From the NCBI RefSeq assembly GCF_014656095.1, contig NZ_BNBT01000033.1, positions 1-55,867 on the forward strand: a DNA stretch of 55,867 bases. Direction: 5' to 3'. The translations under genes and the position numbers were made by a program. Origin of the DNA: Streptomyces longispororuber. Lineage in GTDB: Bacteria > Actinomycetota > Actinomycetes > Streptomycetales > Streptomycetaceae. The notes under the pieces were generated by a model. That model saw nothing but the letters and a program-made list of their open reading frames with translations. It made no database searches and had not been told where the DNA came from. This document shows, one piece after another, positions 12,001 through 19,724 of the stretch; within the stretch, counting starts at the first letter, position 1; the number at the start of each line of letters is the position of its first letter.

Positions 12001-12291
12001 GACCGCCGCGGCGGGGACTGGGCCCACTTCCTGCGCGCCACGCTGCTGCCGTACGCGTCCCCCGGCGGCTGGGAGGTCGGCGTGGCGGTCGCCCAGGAGG
12101 AACTGGCCCAGCTCGCCCGCACGGGACACCCCCTGCGCGACGACAAGCTCGACGGCTACCTGGACGCCTACAGCCTCTTCCTGGACCGCAAGGCGGAACT
12201 GGAGGCGGGCTGGCAGGGCTGGCGCCTCGGCCTGACCCCGGACCGCCACGCCAGGGAGATCATGGGGGTGACGGTGGGGGGCGCCGCTTAG
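9067..12291 (+). CDS. NB-ARC (STAND) ATPase with membrane hairpin and TPR repeats
   Basis: 1074 aa from ATG 9067, with GAGGGGGA just upstream. Order of parts: an alpha-helical N-terminus (~1-80); two Ala/Val/Gly-rich hydrophobic stretches (~80-125) that could form a membrane hairpin; an NB-ARC ATPase with Walker [13 protein letters not shown] (~255), Walker B VVIVLDDA (~345), and the GLPLAL motif (~430); a winged-helix-like segment; then many TPR-like helices (~640-950) with a recurring RGEAWTLxxLG core. SARP-type regulators such as AfsR share the NB-ARC-TPR half, but no DNA-binding domain is seen here. It is probably a membrane-associated signalling STAND protein; its ligand and output are unknown. 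Confidence 0.88.
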   Translation: MRDSHRAEAERLLARAVEEEVRRTGGRTDGSVLLSRARAALDAMEQTAAEEYEAYTRALDEAAAGQLSFGRRYAQEAAGTPLLVVAVAAVAAAAAVLALGTGGGTALAAGGAVAVAGFAATVAKVTAAHLPAAQRHAGTVHQPGGPEQLRLQWLTALEVRGIRPFLDQQRVLTAATTGGVGGRPGQPKRAPQLRGADKSGAARRRSVLEQSFAQLPQVDAGFAGRRAELARIAQWVHAARASTQTRPTVVVLHGAPGAGRSSLAVRAAHDLRDQFRGACVVDLRGESPDTPPLSTRDALLHLLNRLGAPREQLLFRERSTQAQQVKRLADLYHQYLTGLEVVIVLDDAGDPEQVRTLVPERSDSLLLVTAREPLDLPADLPAWVHRLPVDALDDAGAEQLLREVAQDLPEPYDAQSLDRLRELCGGLPLALRVAGSSLGPRTPEALVADLEAYGPVEAVERTLWLRYSDQPEPALRLLRRLALAGRASLGTAATAALLGADEQEAGRQLAALSRAGLIDQVRGGRYRLHDVVRAFARGRLADEEDPAERGAAQERLIVSYGELADSVIRLVDGKTSTRAEYFGQHGFTSLDAALRWLDDESGSLTAALRHTEGVEPRAVLGLLGALCDYCLLRGDLYRLGEISELAQTVDQSQFGRSVRWRTGIAARHLGELDQARSTLATVVDQYFEAHQDAGAARALGSLGITLHHQGNLSEAAARLREALDLQVADELAGDRAWTLHALAAVERDRSRLGEAQEMLRTALALHRGSGSVHGEAWTHFQLGQVCLRMGDVPRAEDELRQALDLYGRTRDARGEAWALTQLARARLVAGDPAPAVDGLRQAVTRHRDNDDARGEAWTLYYLGQALEETGDLDEAVRDLERARTMFSRMRDVYGLACARHHSARVTRDQRAARTGSLRNSGFARQLLVDARADFQRIGVAHGEGWTCLELAVVDAGNARTQAALSLCDEAITLFASYGDRRGGDWAHFLRATLLPYASPGGWEVGVAVAQEELAQLARTGHPLRDDKLDGYLDAYSLFLDRKAELEAGWQGWRLGLTPDRHAREIMGVTVGGAA

Positions 12292-12335
12292 CGGGGACCT
12301 GCCCCAGGGTCGGGCCCTGGGCGGCGTGAGGGGAA

Positions 12336-12388
12336 GGCCGCCGGGGGACGGCGGCCGCGCGGCGGGTCACCCGGGGGTGATCCGCCGC
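12336..12388. terminator. Double hairpin between convergent genes
   Basis: GGCCGCC (12336) pairs with GGCGGCC (12350-12356). It is followed at 12359-12388 by a 30-base near-perfect palindrome, GCGGCGG-G-TCACCC-GG-GGGTGA-T-CCGCCGC. It lies between the stop codons of the NB-ARC gene and the minus-strand membrane protein, so it is a probable bidirectional terminator. Confidence 0.75.
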
Positions 12389-12407
12389 TCACCACGTGCG
12401 CCGGAGT

Positions 12408-12650
12408 CTAGCCCTGCTGGGCCTTGGCCTCGGCCGTCGGCTCGGCCGCGTCGGCGGACGGGTCCGGGGTCTCCTTGAAGTCGACCTTGCTCATGTGCCG
12501 GTTCATCGACTTCATCAGCCGCCACACGGCCAGCGCCATCACCGCGAAAACGATGAAGCCGAGGACCCCAGGGGTCACCTTGTTCTCGTCCACCTCCTTG
12601 GCGAGGGGGACGAGGTGCGTCATTGCCAGGCTTGCGCTCATATCAGGCAT
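12408..12650 (-). CDS. Small single-pass membrane protein coupled to mca
   Basis: 80 aa with one transmembrane helix (VLGFIVFAVMALAVWRLM) followed by a basic SMNRHMSK and an acidic Pro/Ala tail. The ATG at 12650 overlaps the mca stop by 8 bases; ATGs at 12641 and 12623 (MTHLVPLAKEVDENK) are alternatives. None has a clear ribosome site, so translational coupling to mca is likely. Similar small proteins follow mca in other streptomycetes as far as I recall; function unknown. Confidence 0.75.
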   Translation of the reverse strand: MPDMSASLAMTHLVPLAKEVDENKVTPGVLGFIVFAVMALAVWRLMKSMNRHMSKVDFKETPDPSADAAEPTAEAKAQQG

Positions 12651-13521
12651 TGTCGCGGATGCCCGCGAAGAGGTCGTCCTCGGGGAGGGACGTATCGACG
12701 AGGGACTTCGCCAGCTCGTACTCCTCCGTGGGCCAGACCTCCTTCTGGACCTCCATCGGGACCCGGAACCAGCCGCCGTCGGGGTCGATCTGCGTGGCGT
12801 GCGCGATCAGCGCCTTGTCGCGGATCTCGAAGAAGTCCGCGCAGGGCACGTACGTGGTGAGGGTGCGCTCCACGCGCTCGAACTCGTCCCAGCGCTTGAG
12901 CCACTCCCCGTAGGGCGACTCCAGGCCGCGGTCGAGCATCGCCTGGTGCAGCGCCTCGGTACGGGGGCGGTTGAAGCCCTGGTTGTAGTAGAGCTTCTGC
13001 GGCTGGAAGACCGGGCCGAACTCGGCCTCCGGGTACTTCTCCGCGTCGGCCGCGCCGTCGAAGGCCACCATCGTGATCTTGTGGGTCATGATGTGGTCCG
13101 GGTGCGGGTACCCGCCGTTCTCGTCGTACGTGGTGATGACCTGCGGCCGGAACGAGCGGATCTGCTTGACCAGCGCACCCGCCGCCGTGTCCACGTCCTC
13201 CAGCGCGAAGCAGCCCTCGGGCAGCGGGGGCAGCGGGTCGCCCTCGGGCAGGCCCGAGTCCACGAAGCCCAGCCACTCCTGCTTGACGCCGAGGATCTCG
13301 CGCGCCTCGTCCATCTCCTTCTTGCGCACCTCGTGAATGTGCTCCTGAATGTACGTGTCACCCTGGAGCTTGGGATTGAGGATGTCGCCGCGCTCCCCGC
13401 CGGTGCAGGTCACGACGAGCACGTCCACCCCTTCGGACACGTACTTGGCCATCGTGGCCGCGCCCTTGCTCGACTCGTCGTCGGGGTGGGCGTGAACGGC
13501 CATCAGTCGCAGCTCAGTCAA
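12643..13521 (-). CDS. mca: Mycothiol S-conjugate amidase
   Basis: 292-aa zinc amidase that cleaves mycothiol S-conjugates of electrophiles and antibiotics to GlcN-Ins and a mercapturic acid for export. Seen: LmbE/PIG-L signature MAVHAHPDDESSKGAA at the N-terminus, GGERGDILN, and the HPDHIMTH zinc ligand motif near residue 145. The start is the TTG at 13521 (LTELRLMAVHAHP), with GAGGAT upstream; this reproduces the usual Mca N-terminus and length. It is the first gene of a two-gene unit with the small membrane protein. A sigma-R-like GGAAT-N18-GTC lies upstream. Confidence 0.95.
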   Translation of the reverse strand: MTELRLMAVHAHPDDESSKGAATMAKYVSEGVDVLVVTCTGGERGDILNPKLQGDTYIQEHIHEVRKKEMDEAREILGVKQEWLGFVDSGLPEGDPLPPLPEGCFALEDVDTAAGALVKQIRSFRPQVITTYDENGGYPHPDHIMTHKITMVAFDGAADAEKYPEAEFGPVFQPQKLYYNQGFNRPRTEALHQAMLDRGLESPYGEWLKRWDEFERVERTLTTYVPCADFFEIRDKALIAHATQIDPDGGWFRVPMEVQKEVWPTEEYELAKSLVDTSLPEDDLFAGIRDNA

Positions 13522-13575
13522 GACTCGATCCTCGGTGAATAGGGCGCCCTCGGTCATCCACTGCAATGGGCGGCT

Positions 13576-13609
13576 TCTATAGTGACGGAACCGGGGGGCG
13601 GAAAATTCC
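13576..13609. promoter_or_regulatory. Divergent mca / DUF4307 promoter region with sigma-R-like element
   Basis: On the minus strand GGAAT (13605-13609) is followed after 18 bases by GTC (13584-13586), one base from the sigma-R consensus GGAAT-N18-GTT. The same spot holds TCTATAGT, giving a TATAGT -10 on the plus strand (13578-13583) and TATAGA on the minus strand (13576-13581). The two genes may therefore share or compete for one region. Confidence 0.5.
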
Positions 13610-13644
13610 GGCAACCCCTGTCCCGTGTCCAATGGAGGACGATC

Positions 13645-14076
13645 ATGACCGCGGTCAGCGGCCGTGACACCAGCGGCCCCGCCGCCCGGCCCCCGGAGGG
13701 CCGCTACGGCCGTACCCGTACCGCCGACGAGCGCGCCGACCGCAGGCTCAAGGTCGTGGGCGCGGTGCTCGGCGTCGTGGTGCTCGGCGTCGTCGGCTGG
13801 TTCGGCTACGACTCCATCGCCGGGACGGAGATCAGCGCCGAGGTGATCACCTTCGACGACGTCTCGGCCAAGGCCGTGGAAGTCCACCTGGAAGTGCGCA
13901 AGGACGCGGACGCGAACGGCTACTGCACCGTGCGGGCCCAGGCCGAGAGCGGTGCCGAGGTGGGCCGCGCGGACTTCCGCTTCGACCAGGACAAGGACCG
14001 GATCGACGAGGTCGTCACGCTGCGTACGACGGAGCGCGCCACCAGCGCCTCGCTCGTCGGCTGCCACGCGGACTGA
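13645..14076 (+). CDS. DUF4307 membrane protein
   Basis: 143 aa. A polar, Arg-rich N-terminus (~1-37), one membrane helix (VVGAVLGVVVLGVVGWFGY), then an extracytoplasmic domain with alternating strands and two cysteines (GYCTV and VGCHAD) that may form a disulfide. Size and layout match DUF4307 proteins, a family found next to mca in actinobacteria; function is unknown. ATG 13645 has GGAGGA at ideal spacing. Divergent from mca. Confidence 0.8.
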   Translation: MTAVSGRDTSGPAARPPEGRYGRTRTADERADRRLKVVGAVLGVVVLGVVGWFGYDSIAGTEISAEVITFDDVSAKAVEVHLEVRKDADANGYCTVRAQAESGAEVGRADFRFDQDKDRIDEVVTLRTTERATSASLVGCHAD

Positions 14077-14314
14077 GCGCCGCCCGGAGGTCCGCCCCGG
14101 GTGCCGCCGAAGCCCCTCCGGACCCGCCGGGCCCGTGGCGCGCTCACGCCTCGGGGACCACGGGGGCCGCACCGGACCCGTGGTCGTCCTGGGCCCCGGG
14201 ACGACCGGTGCCACGCCCGGCCCCGGGTAACCCGGAAGCGGCGACTCCGCGCCGCTCACCTGCGACAACAGTTTTCCGACGGCTTATGTCCTCCCCCTTT
14301 GGCACCGGAATTGT

Positions 14315-14365
14315 TAGGCTCGTGGTTTCGCCCACCCATAAGGGAACATCCTTCTGGGTAGGGCG
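14315..14365 (+). promoter_or_regulatory. greA promoter and structured 5' leader
   Basis: TAGGCT (14315-14320) is a likely -10. Right after the expected start site the transcript would fold: CGCCCACCCA (14329-14338) pairs with TGGGT-A-GGGCG (14355-14365), 10 bp with one bulge, enclosing AAGG/CCTT. It ends 36 bases before the greA start, leaving the ribosome site free. Confidence 0.5.
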
Positions 14366-14400
14366 ATGCTTTGTATTCCCAGTACCTACGAGGAGCACCT

Positions 14401-14898
14401 GTGACCCAGACCAGCGAGAACGTCACCTGGCTGACCCAGGAGGCGTACGACAAGCTCAAGGAAGAGCTTGAGTACCTGTCTGGTCCCGCGCGCACCGAGA
14501 TCGCAGCCAAGATCGCGGCGGCGCGTGAGGAGGGCGACCTGCGCGAGAACGGCGGGTACCACGCGGCCAAGGAGGAGCAGGGCAAGCAGGAGCTCCGGGT
14601 CCGCCAGTTGACTCAGCTCCTGGAGCACGCCAAGGTCGGTGAGGCGCCCGCCGAGTCGGGTGTGGTCGCCCCCGGCATGGTGGTGACGATCGCCTTCGAC
14701 GGCGACGAGGACGACACCCTCACCTTCCTGCTGGCCTCGCGGGAGTACGCGAGCGACGACATCGAGACGTACTCGCCGCAGTCGCCGCTCGGCACCGGTG
14801 TGAACGGCAAGAAGGTCGGCGAGGACGCGCAGTACGAGCTGCCGAACGGCAAGCTCGCCTCGGTGAAGATCCTGGAGGCCAAGCCCTACCAGGGCTGA
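14401..14898 (+). CDS. greA: Transcription elongation factor GreA
   Basis: 165 aa. GreA rescues backtracked RNA polymerase by inserting its coiled coil into the secondary channel and stimulating transcript cleavage. Seen: LTQEAYDKLKEELEYL, then the coiled-coil tip region AAREEGDLRENGGYHAAKEEQ with the paired acidic residues (Asp/Glu of EEGDLREN) that position Mg2+, then the FKBP-like C-terminal domain ending QYELPNGKLASVKIL. The GTG at 14401 has GAGGAG upstream and gives the family length. Monocistronic, with a hairpin on each side. Confidence 0.97.
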   Translation: MTQTSENVTWLTQEAYDKLKEELEYLSGPARTEIAAKIAAAREEGDLRENGGYHAAKEEQGKQELRVRQLTQLLEHAKVGEAPAESGVVAPGMVVTIAFDGDEDDTLTFLLASREYASDDIETYSPQSPLGTGVNGKKVGEDAQYELPNGKLASVKILEAKPYQG

Positions 14899-14913
14899 GC
14901 CCACGACGCCCTC

Positions 14914-14950
14914 GAAGCCCCCGGCACGCGCGCCGCGCACCGGGGGCTTC
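14914..14950 (+). terminator. Intrinsic terminator of greA
   Basis: GAAGCCCCCGG (14914-14924) pairs perfectly with CCGGGGGCTTC (14940-14950), an 11-bp stem with a 15-base loop, 16 bases past the greA stop codon. No U-tract follows, as is usual for streptomycete terminators. Confidence 0.8.
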
Positions 14951-14990
14951 GCCGTGCCCGGAGGGCTTCACGCCCGCCGGGTCCCGGGGC

Positions 14991-15842
14991 TCAGGCCGTC
15001 GCGGAGCGGTACTTGCGGACCGCGAGCGTACGGAACACCAGCAGGATCAGCACCGACCACAGGACGGACGCGAGCACCGGGTGCCGCATGGGCCAGGCGT
15101 CGGGGGTCTGGAAGCCGGGCGGCAGGTTGCCGAACAGCTCGCGGCAGGCCTGGACGGTGGTGCTGAACGGGTTCCACTCGGCGATGTGCCGGAAGAACGT
15201 GGGCAGGTTGTTGGAGTCGACGAAGGCGTTGGAGATGAACGTCAGCGGGAAGAGCCAGATCAGCCCGCCGGACGTGGCCGCCTCCGGGGTGCGGACCGAG
15301 AGGCCGATGAGCGCGCCGATCCACGAGAAGGCGTACCCGAGCAGGAGCAGCAGGCCGAAGCCGGCGAGGATCTTGGCGAAGTTCTCGTCCGTGCGCCAGC
15401 CGACGAGGAGTGCCACGAGGGCGAGGACGAGCAGGGTCAGGGCGGTCTGCACCAGGTCGGCGAGGGTGCGGCCGGTGAGGACGGCGCCCCGCGCCATGGG
15501 CAGCGAGCGGAACCGGTCGATGAGGCCCTTGTGCATGTCGTCGGCGATGCCCGCGCCCGCTCCGGCGGTGGCGAAGGTGACGGTCTGGGCGAAGATGCCG
15601 CCCATCAGGAACTCCCGGTAGTCCTGCGTCGAGAGCGAGCCGCCGACCTTGATCGAGCCGCCGAAGACGTACGTGAACAGCACGACGAACATCACTGGCT
15701 GGATGAGGCCGAACAGGACCATTTCGGGAATTCTGGTCATGCGGATCAGATTGCGCTTGGCGACGACGAGCGAGTCGCGCACGGACGATCTGATGCCGCC
15801 CGCGGGCCTGACGGCACGGGCGGTGTCGCTGACGGCGCTCAT
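14991..15842 (-). CDS. ABC-2 type exporter permease (DrrB-like)
   Basis: 283-aa integral membrane subunit with about six helices: a cytoplasmic N-terminus (SSVRDSLVVAKRNLIRMTRIPEM), the helix pair around LFGLIQPVMFVVLFTYVFGG, and later FGLLLLLGYAFSWIGALIGL and FPLTFISNAFVDSNNLP. The LTFISNAFV and NPFS segments are typical of DrrB/ABC-2 permeases. Its ATG overlaps the stop of the ATPase gene by four bases (ATGA), so the two form one transporter unit. Substrate unknown; the family exports hydrophobic drugs and lipids. Confidence 0.9.
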   Translation of the reverse strand: MSAVSDTARAVRPAGGIRSSVRDSLVVAKRNLIRMTRIPEMVLFGLIQPVMFVVLFTYVFGGSIKVGGSLSTQDYREFLMGGIFAQTVTFATAGAGAGIADDMHKGLIDRFRSLPMARGAVLTGRTLADLVQTALTLLVLALVALLVGWRTDENFAKILAGFGLLLLLGYAFSWIGALIGLSVRTPEAATSGGLIWLFPLTFISNAFVDSNNLPTFFRHIAEWNPFSTTVQACRELFGNLPPGFQTPDAWPMRHPVLASVLWSVLILLVFRTLAVRKYRSATA

Positions 15843-16927
15843 CGGCCGGTCTCCTTCCTGTGCCGGTCCCCGGCGTCCGGCGCGGGGCTCGCGTCCGGCG
15901 GCGCGGGGTCCGCGGCCGGGCGCCCGCCCGCTGCGGGGGCCGCCGCCGGGTCGGCGCCGGTGCCGTTCGCGCCGTTCGTGCCCTCGGCTTCGGCCACGTG
16001 GCCGGTGAGGGAGATGAAGACGTCGTCGAGGGTGGGGCGGCGCAGGCCGATGTCGTCGATCTCGATGCCGCGGGCGTCGAGCTCGCGGATGACCTCGGCG
16101 AGCAGCTTGGCGCCGCCGGTGACGGGCACGGTGAGCTTGCGCGTGTGCTGGTCGACGGTGGTCTCGCCCTTGCCGAACCCGGCGAGGATCCGGGTGGCGG
16201 CGGCGATGCGGTCGCGGTCGTGCACCACGACCTCGACGCGCTCGCCGCCGGTCTGGGCCTTGAGCTGGTCGGAGGTGCCGCGGGCGATGACGCGGCCGTG
16301 GTCGATGACGCAGATGTCGTGCGCCAGGTGGTCGGCCTCCTCCAGGTACTGCGTGGTCAGCAGCAGCGTGGTGCCGCCGGAGACCAGCTCCTGGATGACC
16401 TCCCACAGCGCCTGGCGGTTGCGCGGGTCCAGGCCGGTCGTCGGCTCGTCCATGAACATCACCGGCGGCGAGACGACGAGCGCGGCAGCGAGGTCGAGGC
16501 GGCGGCGCATGCCGCCGGAGTAGGTCTTGGAGGGGCGGTCGGCGGCGTCGCTCAGGCTGAAGCGGTCGAGCAGCTCGGCCGCGCGGGCCTTGGCCTGTCT
16601 GGCCGGCATCTGATAGAGCTGGCCGACCATCTGGAGGTTCTCACGGCCCGTCAAGTACTCGTCCACGGCGGCGAACTGGCCGGACAGGCCGATCGAGCGC
16701 CGCACCTCGTTCGGATGCTTCAGTACGTCGATTCCGGCGACGACCGCCCGGCCGCTGTCGGGGGTCAGCAGGGTGGTCAGACAGCGGACCGCCGTCGTCT
16801 TCCCCGCGCCGTTCGGCCCGAGGAGGCCGAGCACGGTGCCTTCCGGGACATCCAGATCGACGCCGTCCAGAGCCCTGACGTCGCCGAAGGTCTTCACCAG
16901 ACCCTCGGCGTAGATGGCACCTGGCAT
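15839..16927 (-). CDS. ABC exporter ATPase (DrrA-like)
   Basis: 362 aa. Walker A LLGPNGAGKTTAVR (~residue 35), Q-loop region, signature SGGMRRRLDLAAAL (~140), Walker B PPVMFMDEPTTGLDPRN (~162), and the DrrA-type C-terminal domain (DIGLRRPTLDDVFISLTGH). The last ~50 residues are Ala/Gly/Asp-rich and disordered. ATG 16927 has GGGAG upstream. Together with the overlapping permease it forms a drug/lipid efflux pair, probably controlled through the palindrome at 17021. Confidence 0.93.
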   Translation of the reverse strand: MPGAIYAEGLVKTFGDVRALDGVDLDVPEGTVLGLLGPNGAGKTTAVRCLTTLLTPDSGRAVVAGIDVLKHPNEVRRSIGLSGQFAAVDEYLTGRENLQMVGQLYQMPARQAKARAAELLDRFSLSDAADRPSKTYSGGMRRRLDLAAALVVSPPVMFMDEPTTGLDPRNRQALWEVIQELVSGGTTLLLTTQYLEEADHLAHDICVIDHGRVIARGTSDQLKAQTGGERVEVVVHDRDRIAAATRILAGFGKGETTVDQHTRKLTVPVTGGAKLLAEVIRELDARGIEIDDIGLRRPTLDDVFISLTGHVAEAEGTNGANGTGADPAAAPAAGGRPAADPAPPDASPAPDAGDRHRKETGR

Positions 16928-17015
16928 AGGAGTCTCCCGTTGATAGGGGTGCTTGCCTAGCGAAAGCGTAGGTACGGCGGGATCGCCGCGCCCGGCATTG
17001 CGTGGAATGCGTCAC

Positions 17016-17045
17016 ACCCTAACGCGATACATCGCGTTTTCTCAA
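17016..17045 (-). promoter_or_regulatory. ABC exporter promoter with perfect palindrome in the spacer
   Basis: On the minus strand: TTGAGA (-35, 17040-17045), an 18-base spacer, then TAGGGT (-10, 17016-17021). The palindrome AACGCGAT-AC-ATCGCGTT (17021-17038, perfect 8-base arms) fills the spacer and touches the -10, so a dimeric repressor there would block transcription. The layout suits a TetR or PadR regulator; none is encoded next door. Confidence 0.7.
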
Positions 17046-17128
17046 GGGCTTTCGGGCAGGCCTGTGGAAAACCCGGGCCGCCGCGCGCAGCCGGGCCGCT
17101 CCCGTGCCTCGACCGGACCGCCCGGCCC

Positions 17129-18358
17129 TCAGTCGAGGATCGTGTACCCCGCCTCACGCAGCGCCGCGCCCAGCTCCGCGCAGTGCTCCGGCCCCTTCGT
17201 CTCCAGGCGCAGCTCCACCTCGACCTCCGTGAGGCCGAGCCGCGGGTCGGTGCGGACGTGGCTCACGTCCAGGACGTTGGCGTCCGCCACGGACAGCGCG
17301 CCGAGGAGCGAGGCCAGGGCGCCGGGGCGGTCGGGCAGACGCAGCCGCAGCGACAGGTAGCGGCCCGCCGCCGCCATGCCGTGGCGCAGGATGCGCTGCA
17401 TCAGCAGCGGGTCCACGTTGCCCCCGGACAGCAGCGCGACGACCGGGCCCGCGACGGCGCGCGGCTCGCTCAGCAGCGCCGCGACCGTACTGGCGCCCGC
17501 GGGTTCGACGACCATCTTGGCCCGCTCCAGGCACAGCAGCAGGGCGCGCGACAGCGCGTCCTCGGAGACGGTGACGACGTCGTCGACGAACTCCTCGACG
17601 AGCCGGAACGGCACCTCGCCGGGGCGGCCCACCTTGATGCCGTCCGCCATGGTCACCGGGTTCTCGATCGACACCGGGCGGCCCGCGGCGAGCGAGGGCG
17701 GGTACGCGGCGGCACCGGCCGCCTGCACGCCGACCACGCGGACGTCGGGGCGCAGCGCCTTGACGGCCACGGCGATGCCCGCCGCGAGGCCGCCGCCGCC
17801 CACGCCGACCAGCAGGGTGCGCAGCTCGGGGCGCTGTTCGAGGACCTCAAGGCCCACCGTGCCCTGCCCGGCGACGACGTCCGGGTGGTCGAAGGGGTGG
17901 ATGAAGACGGCGCCCGTGGTGCGCGCGTACTCCTGCGCGGCGGCCAGCGTCTCGTCGACGACCTGGCCCTCCAGGCGCACCTCGGCGCCGTAGTCGCGGG
18001 TCGCCGCGACCTTCGGCAGCGGGGCGCCGGCCGGCATGAACACCGTCGAGCGCACACCGAGCAGCGAGGAGGCGAGGGCGACGCCCTGGGCGTGGTTGCC
18101 CGCGCTGGCCGCGACGACGCCCGCCGCGCGCTCCTCCGGCAGCAGCCCGGCGATGCGCACGTAGGCGCCGCGCAGCTTGAACGATCCTGTGCGCTGGAGG
18201 TTCTCGCACTTCAGGTGCACGGGGGCGCCGACGAGACCCGACAGGTACCTGCTGTTCTCCATCGGCGTCACCCTGGCCACGCCGCCCAGCATCTTGCGGG
18301 CGCCGCGTACGTCGTCCAGGGTCACGGCCGGCAAGGAGCGTGTCGTGCGGTAGCTCAT
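17129..18358 (-). CDS. ilvA: Threonine ammonia-lyase (threonine dehydratase)
   Basis: 409-aa PLP enzyme: L-threonine to 2-oxobutanoate + NH3, supplying isoleucine synthesis and propionyl-CoA. Seen: PLP-lysine motif QRTGSFKLRGAY (~60), ASAGNHAQGVA (~88), glycine loop VGVGGGGLAAGIA (~190), and a C-terminal ACT-like regulatory domain (SLRLRLPDRPGALASLLGA ... DVSHVR). The length with one ACT-like domain fits the actinobacterial form, biosynthetic or catabolic. ATG 18358 has GGGAG upstream. Divergent from the MarR gene. Confidence 0.94.
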   Translation of the reverse strand: MSYRTTRSLPAVTLDDVRGARKMLGGVARVTPMENSRYLSGLVGAPVHLKCENLQRTGSFKLRGAYVRIAGLLPEERAAGVVAASAGNHAQGVALASSLLGVRSTVFMPAGAPLPKVAATRDYGAEVRLEGQVVDETLAAAQEYARTTGAVFIHPFDHPDVVAGQGTVGLEVLEQRPELRTLLVGVGGGGLAAGIAVAVKALRPDVRVVGVQAAGAAAYPPSLAAGRPVSIENPVTMADGIKVGRPGEVPFRLVEEFVDDVVTVSEDALSRALLLCLERAKMVVEPAGASTVAALLSEPRAVAGPVVALLSGGNVDPLLMQRILRHGMAAAGRYLSLRLRLPDRPGALASLLGALSVADANVLDVSHVRTDPRLGLTEVEVELRLETKGPEHCAELGAALREAGYTILD

Positions 18359-18504
18359 GACCCGCAGTCTCCCAGTTCACGGCCGCCGCCCTCGGGTGTG
18401 CCCAAGCGGCGAGACGGGTTTGCGCAGCGCCGGTACGGGTAGCGCCCGGACCCCGTACCCTGTCCCCCAACCCACCACCCTTCCCATGAAGTGAGCCCAC
18501 GGCC

Positions 18505-19017
18505 ATGCCCACAACTCCGGACATGACGACCGCCAGCGATCCCGGCCTCCTCGACACGCTCCAGCACCAGGTAGCGGTGTTCGCGCGGCGTGCGGAGCAG
18601 ACCCGCCTCGGCGGCGTAGGACAGGTCCGCAACTCCATGGACCGCGCCGCGTACCTCCTGCTCAACCGCCTCGACAAGGAAGGACCCATGGGCGTCAAGG
18701 CGCTCGCGGCCAGCATGGGCATCGACTCGTCGACGGTGACCCGCCAGGTCGCGCCGCTGGTCGACACCGGCCTGGTCAAGCGCACCTCGCACCCCGAGGA
18801 CGGGCGTGCCGTGGTGCTCCAGCTCTCCCCGCGCGGCCAGTCCCGCCTGGACGAGGTGCGCTCCTCACGGCGCGAGCTCATGGCCGAGCTCACGCAGGAC
18901 TGGGCGCCCGAGGAGCGGGCCAGCTTCACCGCGCTGCTCACCCGTTTCAACTCCGCGCTGTCCGCGCGGCAGAGCTCCCAGGCGGTACCGGACCCGGTGG
19001 CGCCCGCCGACTCCTGA
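18505..19017 (+). CDS. MarR family transcriptional regulator
   Basis: 170 aa. Winged-helix core: YLLLNRLDKEGPMGVKALAASMGIDSSTVTRQVAPL (read in two parts, helices 2-3 and recognition helix), then the wing KRTSHPEDGRAVVLQLSPRG. Helical N- and C-termini form the dimer interface. The effector is unknown; MarR proteins usually respond to phenolics or oxidants. It is divergent from ilvA and might control it or itself. ATG 18505 is chosen; Met at 18523 is an alternative. Confidence 0.9.
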   Translation: MPTTPDMTTASDPGLLDTLQHQVAVFARRAEQTRLGGVGQVRNSMDRAAYLLLNRLDKEGPMGVKALAASMGIDSSTVTRQVAPLVDTGLVKRTSHPEDGRAVVLQLSPRGQSRLDEVRSSRRELMAELTQDWAPEERASFTALLTRFNSALSARQSSQAVPDPVAPADS

Positions 19018-19019
19018 GC

Positions 19020-19107
19020 CCGGGGCCGCGGTTCGCCGACTGCCGCGGCCCCGGACCTCGTACGGGACGCCCGTGCCCTGTGTGTCGCCGGGCGCCCGTA
19101 CGAGGTC
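19020..19107. terminator. Two consecutive long hairpins downstream of marR
   Basis: First, CCGGGGCCGCGG (19020-19031) pairs with CCGCGGCCCCGG (19043-19054), 12 bp, 11-base loop. It abuts a second: GACCTCGTACGGG-a-CGCCCG (19054-19073) pairs with CGGGCG-CCCGTACGAGGTC (19089-19107), 19 bp with one bulged base and a 15-base loop. The first starts two bases after the marR stop and is a terminator; the second is longer than termination needs. Confidence 0.75.
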
Positions 19108-19170
19108 GTGGCTCAGGACGACCATTCCGCGCCCGCCGCCAGAAGGCGCGGTTCCGCTCCTGCCGGGCTC

Positions 19171-19200
19171 TTGACCTGGCCACGGTGCCTGGCCTCAGAT
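19171..19200 (+). promoter_or_regulatory. Putative promoter of the sigma-like gene
   Basis: TTGACC (19171-19176), 18 bases, TCAGAT (19195-19200): a reasonable vegetative promoter 39 bases before the GTG at 19239. Confidence 0.45.
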
Positions 19201-19238
19201 GAAAACCGGGTCCCCAACGCCGGACGGCGGGAGGCGCG

Positions 19239-19724
19239 GTGCGAGAGCGGCAGGCCGCCCAGCAGGCCCGCCGTGCCCGGGAGTTCCAGGCGTTCGTCGC
19301 GGGCGCGGCAGGGCGTCTTCTGCATGCCGCGACGCTGCTCACCGGCGAGCCCCCGGACGCCAACCCACGCGCGCGTGCCCTGCTGACCCGCTCCCTGGCC
19401 GCGACGTACGCCTCCTGGGACCGGCTGCGGGGCGAGGACCCCTACGAGCGCGCCCGTACGCACCTGGCCGTCCACTACGCGCGCGGGGCCTGGCGCCACC
19501 GCGGCCGGGGCGGGCTGCTCGCCCGCCTGTCCCCCGTGGAGCGGCTCGTCCTCGTACTGCGCCTCTACGAAGGCGTCGCCGAGGAGCAGACCGCGGCGCT
19601 GCTGGGGCTGCCGCTGGAACGCGTGCGCACCGTGTCCGCGCGGGCCGTGGCCGCGGTCCTGCACCCGCCCCGCGGGCCCGCGCCCGCGGCACCGCCCGCC
19701 CTGGGGGAGGCGACCTCGTCATGA
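19239..19724 (+). CDS. Sigma-70-like protein (ECF-type, divergent)
   Basis: 161 aa from GTG 19239 with GGGAGG at good spacing. The C-terminal half resembles sigma region 4: LSPVERLVLVLRLYEGVAEEQTAALLG followed by LPLERVRTVSARAVAAV, a helix-turn-helix. The N-terminal half (QAFVAGAAGRLLHAATLLTG ... TRSLAATYASW) resembles a region 2 of SigE-type small sigma factors but is poorly conserved, and the -10 recognition residues are not evident. It overlaps the next gene by four bases (ATGA). It may be a genuine ECF sigma or a sigma-derived regulator without promoter-melting ability. Confidence 0.65.
   Translation: MRERQAAQQARRAREFQAFVAGAAGRLLHAATLLTGEPPDANPRARALLTRSLAATYASWDRLRGEDPYERARTHLAVHYARGAWRHRGRGGLLARLSPVERLVLVLRLYEGVAEEQTAALLGLPLERVRTVSARAVAAVLHPPRGPAPAAPPALGEATSS

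Noticed and set aside
9067..12291. AfsR/SARP-type antibiotic regulator
   Set aside because: The NB-ARC and TPR parts fit, but there is no N-terminal OmpR-like DNA-binding or BTAD domain.
14991..16927. Part of a biosynthetic gene cluster with self-resistance
   Set aside because: The DrrAB-like pair is flanked by housekeeping genes; no synthase or tailoring genes are present.
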